Below, piece after piece: positions 14,551 through 22,424 of a stretch of DNA of 27,581 bases (its first letter is position 1; every line of letters starts with the position of its first letter). This stretch comes from an uncultured Oscillibacter sp. Its GTDB lineage: Bacteria > Bacillota > Clostridia > Oscillospirales > Oscillospiraceae. The notes under the pieces were generated by a model, which had not been told where the DNA came from, searched no databases, and was given only the letters and a program-made list of their open reading frames with translations. A program made the position numbers and the translations under genes. Where the stretch lies: NCBI GenBank assembly GCA_910588175.1, contig CAJUQQ010000022.1:1-27581 (forward strand). Direction: 5' to 3'.

Positions 14551-15732
14551 ATGCTGAATCTGTCCGCGCGCACCGCCGGCTTCACCGACTCGGTGATCCG
14601 CCGCATGACCCGCATTTCCAGCCAATACGGCGCGGTGAACCTCTCCCAGGGCTTCCCGGACTTCAACCCGCCCCAGGCGCTTCTGGACCGGCTGGCGGAG
14701 GTTTCCCGGGAAGACTTCCATCAATACTCCGTCACCTGGGGGGCCCAGAACCTCCGGGAGGCTTTGGCGGAGAAGCAGTCCCGGTACATGGGCTTCCCCA
14801 TTGACCCCAACGGCGAAATCACCGTCACCTGCGGCAGCACGGAGGCCATGATGGCCGCCATGATGACGGTGGCGGACCCCGGCGACCGGGTCATCGTCTT
14901 CTCCCCCTTCTACGAGAACTACGGGGCGGACACCATCCTCTGCGGGGCCGAGCCCATTTATGTGCCCCTGACGCCGCCGGACTTCCGCTTCGACCCCGAG
15001 GTTCTGGAGGACGCCTTCCGCCGCCGCCCCAAGGCGCTGATTCTCTGCAACCCCTCCAACCCCTGCGGCCGGGTGTTCACCCGGGAAGAGCTGGAAATCA
15101 TCGCCGCCCTGGCGGCGAAATACGACGCCTATGTCATTACCGACGAGGTCTACGAACACATCGTTTACGCCCCGCACCGCCATACCTATTTCGCCTCCCT
15201 CCCCGGCATGCGGGAACGGACCATCTCCTGCTCCTCCCTGTCCAAGACCTACTCCATCACCGGCTGGCGGCTGGGCTATACCATCGCCCCGCCGGAGATC
15301 ACGGACCGGATCAAGAAGGTCCACGACTTCCTCACGGTCGGCGCGGCGGCTCCCCTCCAGGAGGCGGTAATCCCGGGGTTGAAATTCGGTCAGGATTATT
15401 ACGACGGCCTTCTGGCGGAGTACACCCGTAAGCGGGACCTGTTCCTGGGCGGCCTGGACGGTCTGAAGCTGGCCCACACCACGCCGGAGGGCGCCTACTA
15501 CGTCCTGCTGGACATCTCGGAGTTCGGCTATGACAGCGACCTCCGCTTCTGCGAGGATCTGGCCCGGCTGGCCGGCGTGGGGGCCGTGCCCGGGTCCAGC
15601 TTCTTCCGGGAGCCGGTAAACCACCTGATCCGCTTCCACTTCGCCAAGCGGGACGAGACTCTCCTGGACGCGCTGAACAGGCTGGAAACTCTCCGGGCCA
15701 AAATTCCGGCGCGGCCGGGCGCGCCGGCCTGA
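14551..15732 (+). CDS. PLP-dependent aminotransferase, class I/II
   Basis: The 393-residue enzyme moves an amino group between an amino acid and a 2-oxo acid using pyridoxal phosphate. It starts LNLSARTAGFTDSVIRRMTR and has VNLSQGFPDFNPP, the PLP phosphate region ITVTCGSTEAMMAAM, ILCNPSNPCGRVFTREEL and VITDEVYEHIVY. SSLSKTYSITGWRLGY carries the PLP lysine, K232. A C-terminal RFHFAKRDETL supplies the carboxylate-binding arginine. The pattern resembles methionine/kynurenine-type aminotransferases more than classical AspC, but substrate specificity cannot be read with confidence. ATG 14551 is chosen as it lies 8 nt after GGAGG (14538-14542); an in-frame TTG at 14536 overlaps that site. It is a single-gene unit between a terminator and the promoter of the citrate synthase operon. 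Confidence 0.92.
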   Translation: MLNLSARTAGFTDSVIRRMTRISSQYGAVNLSQGFPDFNPPQALLDRLAEVSREDFHQYSVTWGAQNLREALAEKQSRYMGFPIDPNGEITVTCGSTEAMMAAMMTVADPGDRVIVFSPFYENYGADTILCGAEPIYVPLTPPDFRFDPEVLEDAFRRRPKALILCNPSNPCGRVFTREELEIIAALAAKYDAYVITDEVYEHIVYAPHRHTYFASLPGMRERTISCSSLSKTYSITGWRLGYTIAPPEITDRIKKVHDFLTVGAAAPLQEAVIPGLKFGQDYYDGLLAEYTRKRDLFLGGLDGLKLAHTTPEGAYYVLLDISEFGYDSDLRFCEDLARLAGVGAVPGSSFFREPVNHLIRFHFAKRDETLLDALNRLETLRAKIPARPGAPA

Positions 15733-15779
15733 CGGTCCGCTTTGCCCGGAACGGGTTCAACCAACCTGTGAATTTTGTA

Positions 15780-15808
15780 TTGAAAAACGCCTCGGAATCC
15801 CTTATAAT
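15780..15808 (+). promoter_or_regulatory. Near-consensus promoter of the citrate synthase operon
   Basis: TTGAAA (15780-15785) and a perfect TATAAT (15803-15808) are spaced by 17 bp. The -10 lies 30 bp before the start codon at 15839, so the leader is very short, about 24 nt. AAAGGCGG (15823-15830) is the ribosome binding site. This is the best sigma-A promoter in the window and suggests high, largely constitutive expression of the oxidative TCA branch. Confidence 0.8.
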
Positions 15809-15838
15809 AAACCAAATCCTTTAAAGGCGGTTTCAACT

Positions 15839-17242
15839 ATGTCTTACAAAACCGAGCGCGACCTGCACCGGATGCTCCGCCATCAGGAGTTAATTGAGTC
15901 CTCATTGTCCTTTGTCAGCGGCTCCGAGGACTTCATCCGGGACAACGATATCTTTCCCTCCGGCCGGACCGACGGCGAGGTGATGCGGGGTCTCCGGTAT
16001 CCCAACGGAACCGGCGTCATCGCCGGAGTCACCAACATCGGCGACGTGGACGGCTATGACCTGGTGGACGGGGAAAAGGTCCCCCGGAAGGGGCGTCTCT
16101 TCTACCGGGGCATCAGCATTGAGGATCTGATTCAGCGGTGCATCGCGGAGGACCGCTTCGGCTTCGAGGAGACGGTGTACCTGCTCCTCTTCGGCCAGCT
16201 GCCCACCGTCTCCCAGCTGGAGGACTTCCATGTCCTCATGGCCCGTTGGAGCCAGCTGCCCAGCTACTTCTCCGAGGACATGATTCTCCGCTCCCCCAAC
16301 AAAAACATCATGAACAAGCTGGCCAGCTGCATTCTCGCGCTCCACTCCCACGACGGCGAGGCGGAGAACATGACCCTGGAAAACGAGCTGTTCAAATCCT
16401 TCCGCATGGTGGCCAGAACCCCCACCATCGTGGCCCACTCCTACGCCGCCAAGCGGCATTATTTCGACAAGGACAGCCTCTACCTCCACCGGCCCCGGGC
16501 GGACATGAGCGTGGCCCAGAACTTCCTCTACACCCTGCGCAAGAACTCGAAGTTCGACGACGACGAGGCCAAGCTCCTGGATCTGTGCATGATTCTCCAC
16601 GCGGAGCACGGCGGCGGCAACAACTCCACCTTCGCCTGCCGGGTTCTCACTTCCACCGGGACGGACTTTTACTCCTCCATCGCCGCCGCCGTCGGGTCCC
16701 TGAAGGGCTTCCGCCACGGCGGAGCCAATATTAAGGTTGTGGAGATGATGCGGTATCTGCGAAACGCCGTTGGAAACTGGAAGGACGACGGCCAGGTGAA
16801 AGACCAGCTGGTCCGCATTCTCCGCCGGGAGCTGGGGGACGGCACCGGCCTTATCTACGGCATGGGCCACGCGGTTTACACCCTCTCGGACCCCCGGGCG
16901 GAAATTCTCAAGCAGTTCTCCCGCCACCTGGCGGAAAAGCGGGGCATGGTGGACCAGCTGGACCTCATCGAATCCGTGGAGCGGCTGGCCCCCCAGGTCT
17001 TCCAGGAGGTCCGGGGCTCCGACAAGCCCATCTGCGCCAACGTGGATTTGTACTCCGGCTTTGTCTACCGCCTGCTGGGCATCCCCACGGATCTGTACAC
17101 CGCCATTTTCGCCAGCGCCCGAATGGCCGGCTGGTGCGCCCACCGCATGGAGGAGTGCTGCTCCGAAGACCCGCGGATCATCCGCCCCGCCTACAAGACC
17201 GTCTGCACCCGGGTGCCCTACGTCCCGCTGTCCGAGCGTTAA
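15839..17242 (+). CDS. gltA: si-Citrate synthase
   Basis: The 467-residue enzyme condenses acetyl-CoA and oxaloacetate to citrate, the entry step of the TCA pathway. The small-molecule sites are plain: LHAEHGGGNNSTF with catalytic H257, GFRHGGANIKVVEMM, GMGHAVYTLSDPRA with H344, and ANVDLYSGFVYRLLGIP with D403. A longer N-terminus (about 60 residues) with GVIAGVTNIGDVDGYD precedes the domain that contains GRLFYRGISIEDLI; I associate this version with clostridia. It begins 8 nt behind AAAGGCGG, downstream of a near-perfect promoter. The aconitase gene follows after 27 bp and isocitrate dehydrogenase after that, so it heads a three-gene operon making 2-oxoglutarate. It is not the re-type enzyme (a homocitrate synthase homologue) used by some clostridia. 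Confidence 0.96.
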   Translation: MSYKTERDLHRMLRHQELIESSLSFVSGSEDFIRDNDIFPSGRTDGEVMRGLRYPNGTGVIAGVTNIGDVDGYDLVDGEKVPRKGRLFYRGISIEDLIQRCIAEDRFGFEETVYLLLFGQLPTVSQLEDFHVLMARWSQLPSYFSEDMILRSPNKNIMNKLASCILALHSHDGEAENMTLENELFKSFRMVARTPTIVAHSYAAKRHYFDKDSLYLHRPRADMSVAQNFLYTLRKNSKFDDDEAKLLDLCMILHAEHGGGNNSTFACRVLTSTGTDFYSSIAAAVGSLKGFRHGGANIKVVEMMRYLRNAVGNWKDDGQVKDQLVRILRRELGDGTGLIYGMGHAVYTLSDPRAEILKQFSRHLAEKRGMVDQLDLIESVERLAPQVFQEVRGSDKPICANVDLYSGFVYRLLGIPTDLYTAIFASARMAGWCAHRMEECCSEDPRIIRPAYKTVCTRVPYVPLSER

Positions 17243-17269
17243 ACTGTTGTACTTCAGGAGGTTTCCGCT

Positions 17270-19501
17270 ATGATTACCCTTCACGACAACGGCGTCTTCC
17301 TCTCAGGGGGCGCGCCCTGCGCCTCCGCCCCCCTCTCTCCCGAGGAGGGCCGGAAACGGACCCTGGCCTGGAGCATCCTCCAGGCCCACAGCGTCTCCGG
17401 CGACCCGGAGAACCTGCGCATCCGCTTCGACGCCATGGCCAGCCACGATATTACCTACGTGGGCATCATCCAGCAGGCCCGGGCCTCCGGCATGCGGGCG
17501 TTCCCCATCCCCTACGCTCTGACCAACTGCCACAATTCCCTCTGCGCCGTGGGAGGCACCATCAACGAGGACGACCATGTCTTCGGCCTTTCCGCCGCCC
17601 GGAAGTACGGCGGCATCTACGTCCCCGCCAACCAGAGCGTCATTCACTCCTATGCCCGGGAGCAGCTGGCGGGCTGCGGCAAAATGATCCTGGGCTCCGA
17701 CTCCCACACCCGGTACGGGGCCCTTGGGACCATGGCCGTCGGCGAGGGGGGGCCGGAGCTGGCCAAGCAGCTTCTAAAAAACACCTGGGACGTGCCCTAC
17801 CCCAAGGTGGTTCTGGTTTACCTCACCGGCGCGCCCCGGCGGGGCGTGGGGCCCCACGACGCGGCCATCGCCCTGGTGAAAGCCACCTTTGAGAGCGGCT
17901 TTGTCAACAACTGCGTGCTGGAGTTCGCCGGGCCGGGAATCGCCGCCCTGCCCATCGACTTCCGGAACGGCATTGACGTTATGACCACGGAAACCACCTG
18001 CCTCTCCTCCATTTGGGAGACCGACGGGGAAACCCGGGGCTTTTACGAGGCCCACGGGCGGGAGGCGGAATACAAAGAGCTTCATCCCGGCGACTTCGCC
18101 TGGTACGACAAGTACATTGAGCTGGACCTCTCCCGGATCGAGCCCATGATCGCCCTGCCCTTCCATCCCTCCAACGCCTGGACCATCCGGGAGTTTCTTG
18201 ACAACGCGCCGGAGCTCCTGGCCAAGGTGGAGGCGGACGCGCGAAGCCGTTACCCCAAGGCCCAGGTAAATCTAGTGCAAAAAATTCACGACGGCGGCGT
18301 CTGGGCGGACCAGGGGGTCATCGCCGGCTGCGCCGGGGGCCTCTTCGACAACATTACCGAGGCGGCGGACATCCTCCGGGGCGGCAGCTGCGGCGACGGG
18401 TACTTTGCCCTGGACGTATACCCCACCAGCGTTCCCGTCAGCCTGGAGCTGACGAAGACCGGGGCCACGGCGGACCTGCTGCAAAGCGGAGCCGTCATAA
18501 AGCCTAGCTTCTGCGGCCCCTGCTTCGGCGCGGGAGACGTGCCCGCCCACAACGGTCTCAGCCTCCGCCACACCACCCGGAACTTCCCCAACCGAGAGGG
18601 CTCCAAGCCCGGCGAAGGCCAGTTCGCCGCCGTGTGTCTGATGGACGCCCGGTCCATCGCCGCCACGGCCCTGAACGGCGGAAACATCACCCCCGCCACG
18701 GAGATTGTGTATGAGCCTGTCCGGCGTCCCTACCACTTCGACCAGGGCGTGTACGAGAAACGGGTCTACAACGGCTATGGAAAGCCCCGGCCGGAGGAGG
18801 AATTGATCCTGGGACCCAACATCACCGACTGGCCCCAAATGGAGCCTCTGGCGGAGAACCTGCTGGTGGAGCTTGCGGCGGTCCTCCGGGACCCGGTGAC
18901 CACCACCGACGAGCTGATTCCCTCTGGGGAGACCTCCTCCTACCGCTCCAATCCCCTGCGGCTGGCGGAGTTTACTCTTTCCCGCCGGGAGCCGGAGTAC
19001 GTGGGCCGGGCCAAGGCCGCCGCGGAGCTGGAGGCCAAGCGCCTCGCGGACGAGACGCCGGAGAAGCTGAAAGCCCTGCTGGACCGCTGCGGGGCCCAGG
19101 GGCCGGAAATCCAGTTCGGCTCCTGCGTTTTCGCCAACCGCCCCGGCGACGGCTCCGCCCGGGAGCAGGCCGCCAGCTGTCAGAAGGTCCTCGGCGGCTT
19201 CGCGAACATCTGCTACGCCTTCGCCACCAAGCGCTACCGCTCCAACTGCATCAACTGGGGCATCCTGCCCTTCACCCTGGACGAGGGGACGGAGTTCCCC
19301 TTTGGGGCGGGGGACTGCGTATTTGTCCCGCGTATCCGCGCCGCCATCGCGGAGGGCCGGGAGGATATCCCCGCCAAGGTACTGCGGACGGACGGAAGCG
19401 AAGCGGACATCCTCCTCCACGTCCGGGGCCTGACGGCGGAGGAGCGGGAGATCATTCTGGATGGCTGCCTGATGAATTATTACGCGAAACGTGCCAATTG
19501 A
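17270..19501 (+). CDS. acn: Aconitate hydratase
   Basis: The 743-residue iron-sulfur enzyme isomerises citrate to isocitrate through cis-aconitate. Three cysteines bind the 4Fe-4S cluster: C354 (IAGCAGG), C415 and C418 (FCGPCFGAGD), with nearly the spacing of mitochondrial aconitase. Other blocks are YALTNCHNSLCAVGGTINED, GSDSHTRYGALGTMAVGEGG and, near the C-terminus, GFANICYAFATKRYRSNCIN, part of the swivel domain. The N-terminus differs from classical AcnA/AcnB, fitting a separate clostridial-type aconitase branch often labelled simply hydratase. AGGAGG precedes the ATG at 17270. It is the middle gene of the operon, 13 nt before icd. The context of citrate synthase and isocitrate dehydrogenase makes aconitase the natural function, not another hydro-lyase of the same superfamily. 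Confidence 0.94.
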   Translation: MITLHDNGVFLSGGAPCASAPLSPEEGRKRTLAWSILQAHSVSGDPENLRIRFDAMASHDITYVGIIQQARASGMRAFPIPYALTNCHNSLCAVGGTINEDDHVFGLSAARKYGGIYVPANQSVIHSYAREQLAGCGKMILGSDSHTRYGALGTMAVGEGGPELAKQLLKNTWDVPYPKVVLVYLTGAPRRGVGPHDAAIALVKATFESGFVNNCVLEFAGPGIAALPIDFRNGIDVMTTETTCLSSIWETDGETRGFYEAHGREAEYKELHPGDFAWYDKYIELDLSRIEPMIALPFHPSNAWTIREFLDNAPELLAKVEADARSRYPKAQVNLVQKIHDGGVWADQGVIAGCAGGLFDNITEAADILRGGSCGDGYFALDVYPTSVPVSLELTKTGATADLLQSGAVIKPSFCGPCFGAGDVPAHNGLSLRHTTRNFPNREGSKPGEGQFAAVCLMDARSIAATALNGGNITPATEIVYEPVRRPYHFDQGVYEKRVYNGYGKPRPEEELILGPNITDWPQMEPLAENLLVELAAVLRDPVTTTDELIPSGETSSYRSNPLRLAEFTLSRREPEYVGRAKAAAELEAKRLADETPEKLKALLDRCGAQGPEIQFGSCVFANRPGDGSAREQAASCQKVLGGFANICYAFATKRYRSNCINWGILPFTLDEGTEFPFGAGDCVFVPRIRAAIAEGREDIPAKVLRTDGSEADILLHVRGLTAEEREIILDGCLMNYYAKRAN

Positions 19502-19514
19502 CGGAGGCGTATGT

Positions 19515-20717
19515 ATGGAAAAAATTAAGATGACCACCCCCCTGGTGGAGATGGACGGGGACGAGATGACCCGCGTCCTCTGGGCGATGATAAAAGACAA
19601 GCTGATTCTGCCCTTTGTGGACCTGAAAACCGAATACTACGATCTGGGACTGCTGAGCCGGAACGCCACAAAGGACCAGATCACCGTGGATGCCGCCAAC
19701 GCCACCCGCCGCCTGGGCGTAGCAGTAAAGTGCGCCACCATCACCCCCAACCGCCAGCGGATGGAGGAGTACCCGGAGCTGACGGAGATGTGGAAATCCC
19801 CCAACGGCACCATCCGGGCCATCCTGGACGGCACGGCCTTCCGGGCTCCCATCGTCCTTCCCTGCATCAAGCCGGTGGTGAAAAACTGGGAAAAGCCCAT
19901 CACCATCGCCCGCCACGCCTACGGCGACATGTACAAGGCCGTGGACATGACCACGGAGGAGCCGGGAACGGCCACCCTCACCTTCCGGGGGGAGCGCGGC
20001 GGGGAGAAAACCCTGACCGTCCAGACCGTGGGCGGCCCCGCCATCTGGCAGGGCCAGCACAACACGGAATCCAGCATCCGGGCCTTTGCCCGCTCCTGCT
20101 TCCAGTACGCTCTGGCCCAGAGGCAAGACCTGTGGTTCTCCACCAAGGACACCATTGCCAAGGTCTACGACGGGGAGTTCAAGCGTATCTTTGAAGAGGA
20201 GTATGAAGCCTCCTACCAGGCGGAGTTTGAAAAGAAGGGAATCACCTATTTCTACACCCTCATCGACGACGCCGTGGCCCGGGTGATCCGGTCCAAGGGG
20301 GGCTTTATCTGGGCGCTGAAAAACTACGACGGGGACGTGATGAGCGACATGGTCGCCGCCGCCTTCGGAAGTCTCGCCATGATGACCTCCGTGCTGGTCT
20401 CCCCCGACGGAACCATGGAGTTTGAGGCGTCCCACGGCACCGTCACCCGGCACTACTACCGCTATCTCCAGGGAGAGGAAACCTCCACCAATCCCATGGC
20501 CACCATTTTCGCCTGGTCCGGTGCGCTGAAGCGCCGGGGCGAGCTGGACCAGCTTCCGGACCTGGTCCGGTTCGGGGAACGGCTGGAGGCCGCCTCCCTC
20601 CGGACCCTGGAGGACGGGGTCATGACCAAAGATCTCCTCTCCCTGGTGGAGCCCGGCTTCCAGACCCGGGGCGTGAACAGCGGGGAATTTCTGGACGCCA
20701 TCGCGGCGCGGCTCTGA
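19515..20717 (+). CDS. icd: NADP-dependent isocitrate dehydrogenase, eukaryote-like type II
   Basis: The 400-residue enzyme oxidises isocitrate to 2-oxoglutarate with reduction of NADP. It is of the homodimeric type that resembles eukaryotic IDH1/IDH2, not the E. coli Icd type: VEMDGDEMTRVLWAMIKDKL, TVDAANATRRLGVAVKCATI, WKSPNGTIRAILDGTAFRAP, RHAYGDMYKA and LKNYDGDVMSDMVAAAFGSL. The NADP-specific block EASHGTVTRHYYRYLQGEET is present near residue 310. ATG 19515 is chosen because GGAGG (19503-19507) lies 7 nt upstream; an in-frame GTG at 19491 overlaps the aconitase end. The 13-nt gap suggests translational coupling with aconitase. A hairpin terminator follows at 20733. The enzyme completes the route to 2-oxoglutarate for glutamate synthesis and supplies NADPH. 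Confidence 0.96.
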   Translation: MEKIKMTTPLVEMDGDEMTRVLWAMIKDKLILPFVDLKTEYYDLGLLSRNATKDQITVDAANATRRLGVAVKCATITPNRQRMEEYPELTEMWKSPNGTIRAILDGTAFRAPIVLPCIKPVVKNWEKPITIARHAYGDMYKAVDMTTEEPGTATLTFRGERGGEKTLTVQTVGGPAIWQGQHNTESSIRAFARSCFQYALAQRQDLWFSTKDTIAKVYDGEFKRIFEEEYEASYQAEFEKKGITYFYTLIDDAVARVIRSKGGFIWALKNYDGDVMSDMVAAAFGSLAMMTSVLVSPDGTMEFEASHGTVTRHYYRYLQGEETSTNPMATIFAWSGALKRRGELDQLPDLVRFGERLEAASLRTLEDGVMTKDLLSLVEPGFQTRGVNSGEFLDAIAARL

Positions 20718-20732
20718 CCATAACGACACGCG

Positions 20733-20763
20733 AAACGGCGGTGGCATCTGCCACCGCCGTTTT
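20733..20763 (+). terminator. Rho-independent terminator of the citrate synthase operon
   Basis: AAACGGCGGTGGCA (20733-20746) and TGCCACCGCCGTTT (20749-20762) are perfect reverse complements with minimal spacing, so the real loop is a few bases wider. A T-run of four (20760-20763) follows. It lies 16 bp behind the icd stop codon. The A-run on the left arm could let it act weakly on the other strand too. Confidence 0.82.
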
Positions 20764-20835
20764 CCGAGACAAACTCCATTTTCGGCGTCTAGCAACAAAA
20801 AAAGAGGAAAAACCGGTATGAGAAGGCTCTTTGTC

Positions 20836-20863
20836 TTGACTTTTCGTTACCAAGGTGTATAAT
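20836..20863 (+). promoter_or_regulatory. Promoter of the cell-surface gene cluster
   Basis: TTGACT (20836-20841) and TATAAT (20858-20863) are spaced by 16 bp, matching consensus at five and six positions. Transcription would begin near 20870, which leaves about 60 nt of leader before the MBOAT start at 20930. This excludes the upstream in-frame GTG at 20855 as a start codon. Confidence 0.78.
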
Positions 20864-20929
20864 CTTCATAGATTCGACACATTTCTCCGCCCGTCCAGAG
20901 GCAATTCTTCTATCGGAGTTGGTGTTTCC

Positions 20930-22321
20930 ATGGCCTTCCATTCCGCCCCTTTTTTATTTTTCTTTTTTCCGGCGGCGTGGCTGCTCAGCCTGACAGCTGC
21001 CGGAAGGGGAAAACAATATGTCCTGATTGCCGTCAGTCTCGCTTTCTACGCCTGCGGGCAGTGGCAGGGGCTTCTCTGTCTCCTGCTGTCCGCCGCCGTA
21101 AGCTGCGCTTCCGGTTTTTTCTTACCCCGGGTCCGGGCCCGAAAGACACTGCTGGCCGGGGCGCTGGCCTTCCATCTTCTGCTGCTGGGGGCCTTTAAGT
21201 ATCTGGATTTCTTCACCGGAAGCCTGAATCATCTCTTCGGAACGGAGCTGCCGGCCGCGGGGCTTCTGGCTCCCTTGGGCGTCTCCTTTTTCACCTTTAA
21301 ATCCATGGCCTATATCATCGACGTGTACCGGGACGAAAACGCCCGGGCCCGCCGTTTCAGTCATGTGCTGCTTTACATCTCTTTCTTTCCCCAGGTGACC
21401 TCCGGCCCCATCTCCCGCTTCGGCCAGTTCGCCAAGGGTCTGGAAAGCCCCCGCCCCGGCGCGGAACAAACCGCAAAAGGCCTCCGGCGCTTTATCGTGG
21501 GCTTCGCCAAAAAAGCCCTGATTTCCGAAATGGCCGCCACAGTAACCAACACCGCCTTTTCTCTGGGGGACGGGCTGGATTTCCGCATGGCCTGGCTGGG
21601 GGCCGCGGCCTATACCCTGCAAATCTACTTCGACTTCTCCGGTTACAGCGACATGGCCATCGGCCTGGGAACGCTGTTTGGTTTTGAGACCCCGGAGAAT
21701 TTCAACTACCCCTATGTCTCCGCCTCCATCACCGAGTTCTGGCGGCGGTGGCACCTGTCTCTCTCCTTCTGGTTTCGGGACTACCTGTACATCCCCCTGG
21801 GAGGCGGACGGCGGGGCACGGCCCGGAAGTGCTGGAACAAGGCCGTGGTTTTCCTGCTCTGCGGCCTCTGGCACGGGGCAAGCTGGACCTTCGTTCTCTG
21901 GGGCGCGTGGCATGGGCTTCTCTCCGCCGTTGAAAGCGCCCTGCCCATGAAACGGCTTCAGGAAAAGCCCCTGGGCCGCTGGCTGGGTCATGTGTACACC
22001 CTGCTGGCGGTGTGCGTGGGCTTTGTGGTCTTCCGGGCGGCCAGCGTTTCCGAGGCCATGACGGTACTTAGGGCCATGTTCACCGGCTTCACCCTCTCCC
22101 CCGCCTCCACCTTGGCTCTGGAGCGGATCAGCCCCGCCGTGTGGTGCGCCCTGGGGGCGGGCGTGGCCGGCAGCCTGCCCGTGGGACCATGGCTGAAAAA
22201 GCAGCTGGGCGGCGGATGGCTGGAGTTTTCCTCCTACGCCGGGGCGGCGGCGCTCTTTGTCCTCTGCCTTCTGGCGGCGGCGGGCAGCAGCTTTCAGCCT
22301 TTTATCTACGCCCAATTCTAG
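20930..22321 (+). CDS. MBOAT-family membrane O-acyltransferase (AlgI/PatA/DltB-like)
   Basis: This 463-residue multi-pass membrane protein carries acyl groups across the membrane for attachment to an extracellular polymer. It has many hydrophobic helices and the MBOAT landmarks FDFSGYSDMAIGLGTLFGFE, EFWRRWHLSLSFWFRDYLYI, PLGGGR and the catalytic block LLCGLWHGASW, with H315 as the invariant histidine. The N-terminal MAFHSAPFLFFFFPAAWLL is like AlgI-type proteins that begin with F-S-x-x-x-F-L-F-x-F. The start at 20930 lies 11 nt behind GGAG and downstream of a strong promoter. The next gene encodes an AlgX/AlgJ-like acetyltransferase. The two would work as a pair: the MBOAT protein passes acetyl groups out and the partner attaches them to a wall polysaccharide. 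No dltA/dltC genes are present, so D-alanylation is less likely. Confidence 0.93.
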   Translation: MAFHSAPFLFFFFPAAWLLSLTAAGRGKQYVLIAVSLAFYACGQWQGLLCLLLSAAVSCASGFFLPRVRARKTLLAGALAFHLLLLGAFKYLDFFTGSLNHLFGTELPAAGLLAPLGVSFFTFKSMAYIIDVYRDENARARRFSHVLLYISFFPQVTSGPISRFGQFAKGLESPRPGAEQTAKGLRRFIVGFAKKALISEMAATVTNTAFSLGDGLDFRMAWLGAAAYTLQIYFDFSGYSDMAIGLGTLFGFETPENFNYPYVSASITEFWRRWHLSLSFWFRDYLYIPLGGGRRGTARKCWNKAVVFLLCGLWHGASWTFVLWGAWHGLLSAVESALPMKRLQEKPLGRWLGHVYTLLAVCVGFVVFRAASVSEAMTVLRAMFTGFTLSPASTLALERISPAVWCALGAGVAGSLPVGPWLKKQLGGGWLEFSSYAGAAALFVLCLLAAAGSSFQPFIYAQF

Positions 22322-22347
22322 TCCCTTTTTCTTGCGAGAAAAAGGGA
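22322..22347. repeat. Hairpin directly behind the MBOAT stop codon, part of a possible dispersed repeat
   Basis: TCCCTTTTTCT (22322-22332) and AGAAAAAGGGA (22337-22347) form a perfect 11-bp stem with a TGCG loop, starting one base after the stop codon. No T-run follows on the right arm, so read-through into the next gene is expected. The following 77 bp up to the next start codon have no gene but a distinctive composition. They may belong to the same intergenic repeat, which carries a GAGG ribosome binding site at its right end. Confidence 0.5.
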
Positions 22348-22424
22348 GCAAAAGAGCGTTCGCCCGCTCCGGCAGTGTCCCTCCAAGCCGAAGCGGCGGC
22401 AACTTAGATTTGCGAGGCTTTGCC

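Noticed and set aside
14212..15639. A 475-codon minus-strand open frame opposite the aminotransferase gene
   Set aside because: It is the antisense shadow of a clear PLP aminotransferase; no ribosome binding site or recognisable domain.
20818..20862. A 14-codon frame (MRRLFVLTFRYQGV) with a GAGGAAA motif before the MBOAT gene
   Set aside because: It spans the -35 and -10 boxes of the MBOAT promoter, so it lies upstream of the transcription start. No attenuator structure accompanies it.
22257..22424. Longer N-terminus for the AlgX-like protein
   Set aside because: It would overlap the MBOAT gene, read through the hairpin repeat and put about 56 Ser/Arg-rich residues before a clear signal-anchor. 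ATG 22425 has its own GAGG at 7 nt.
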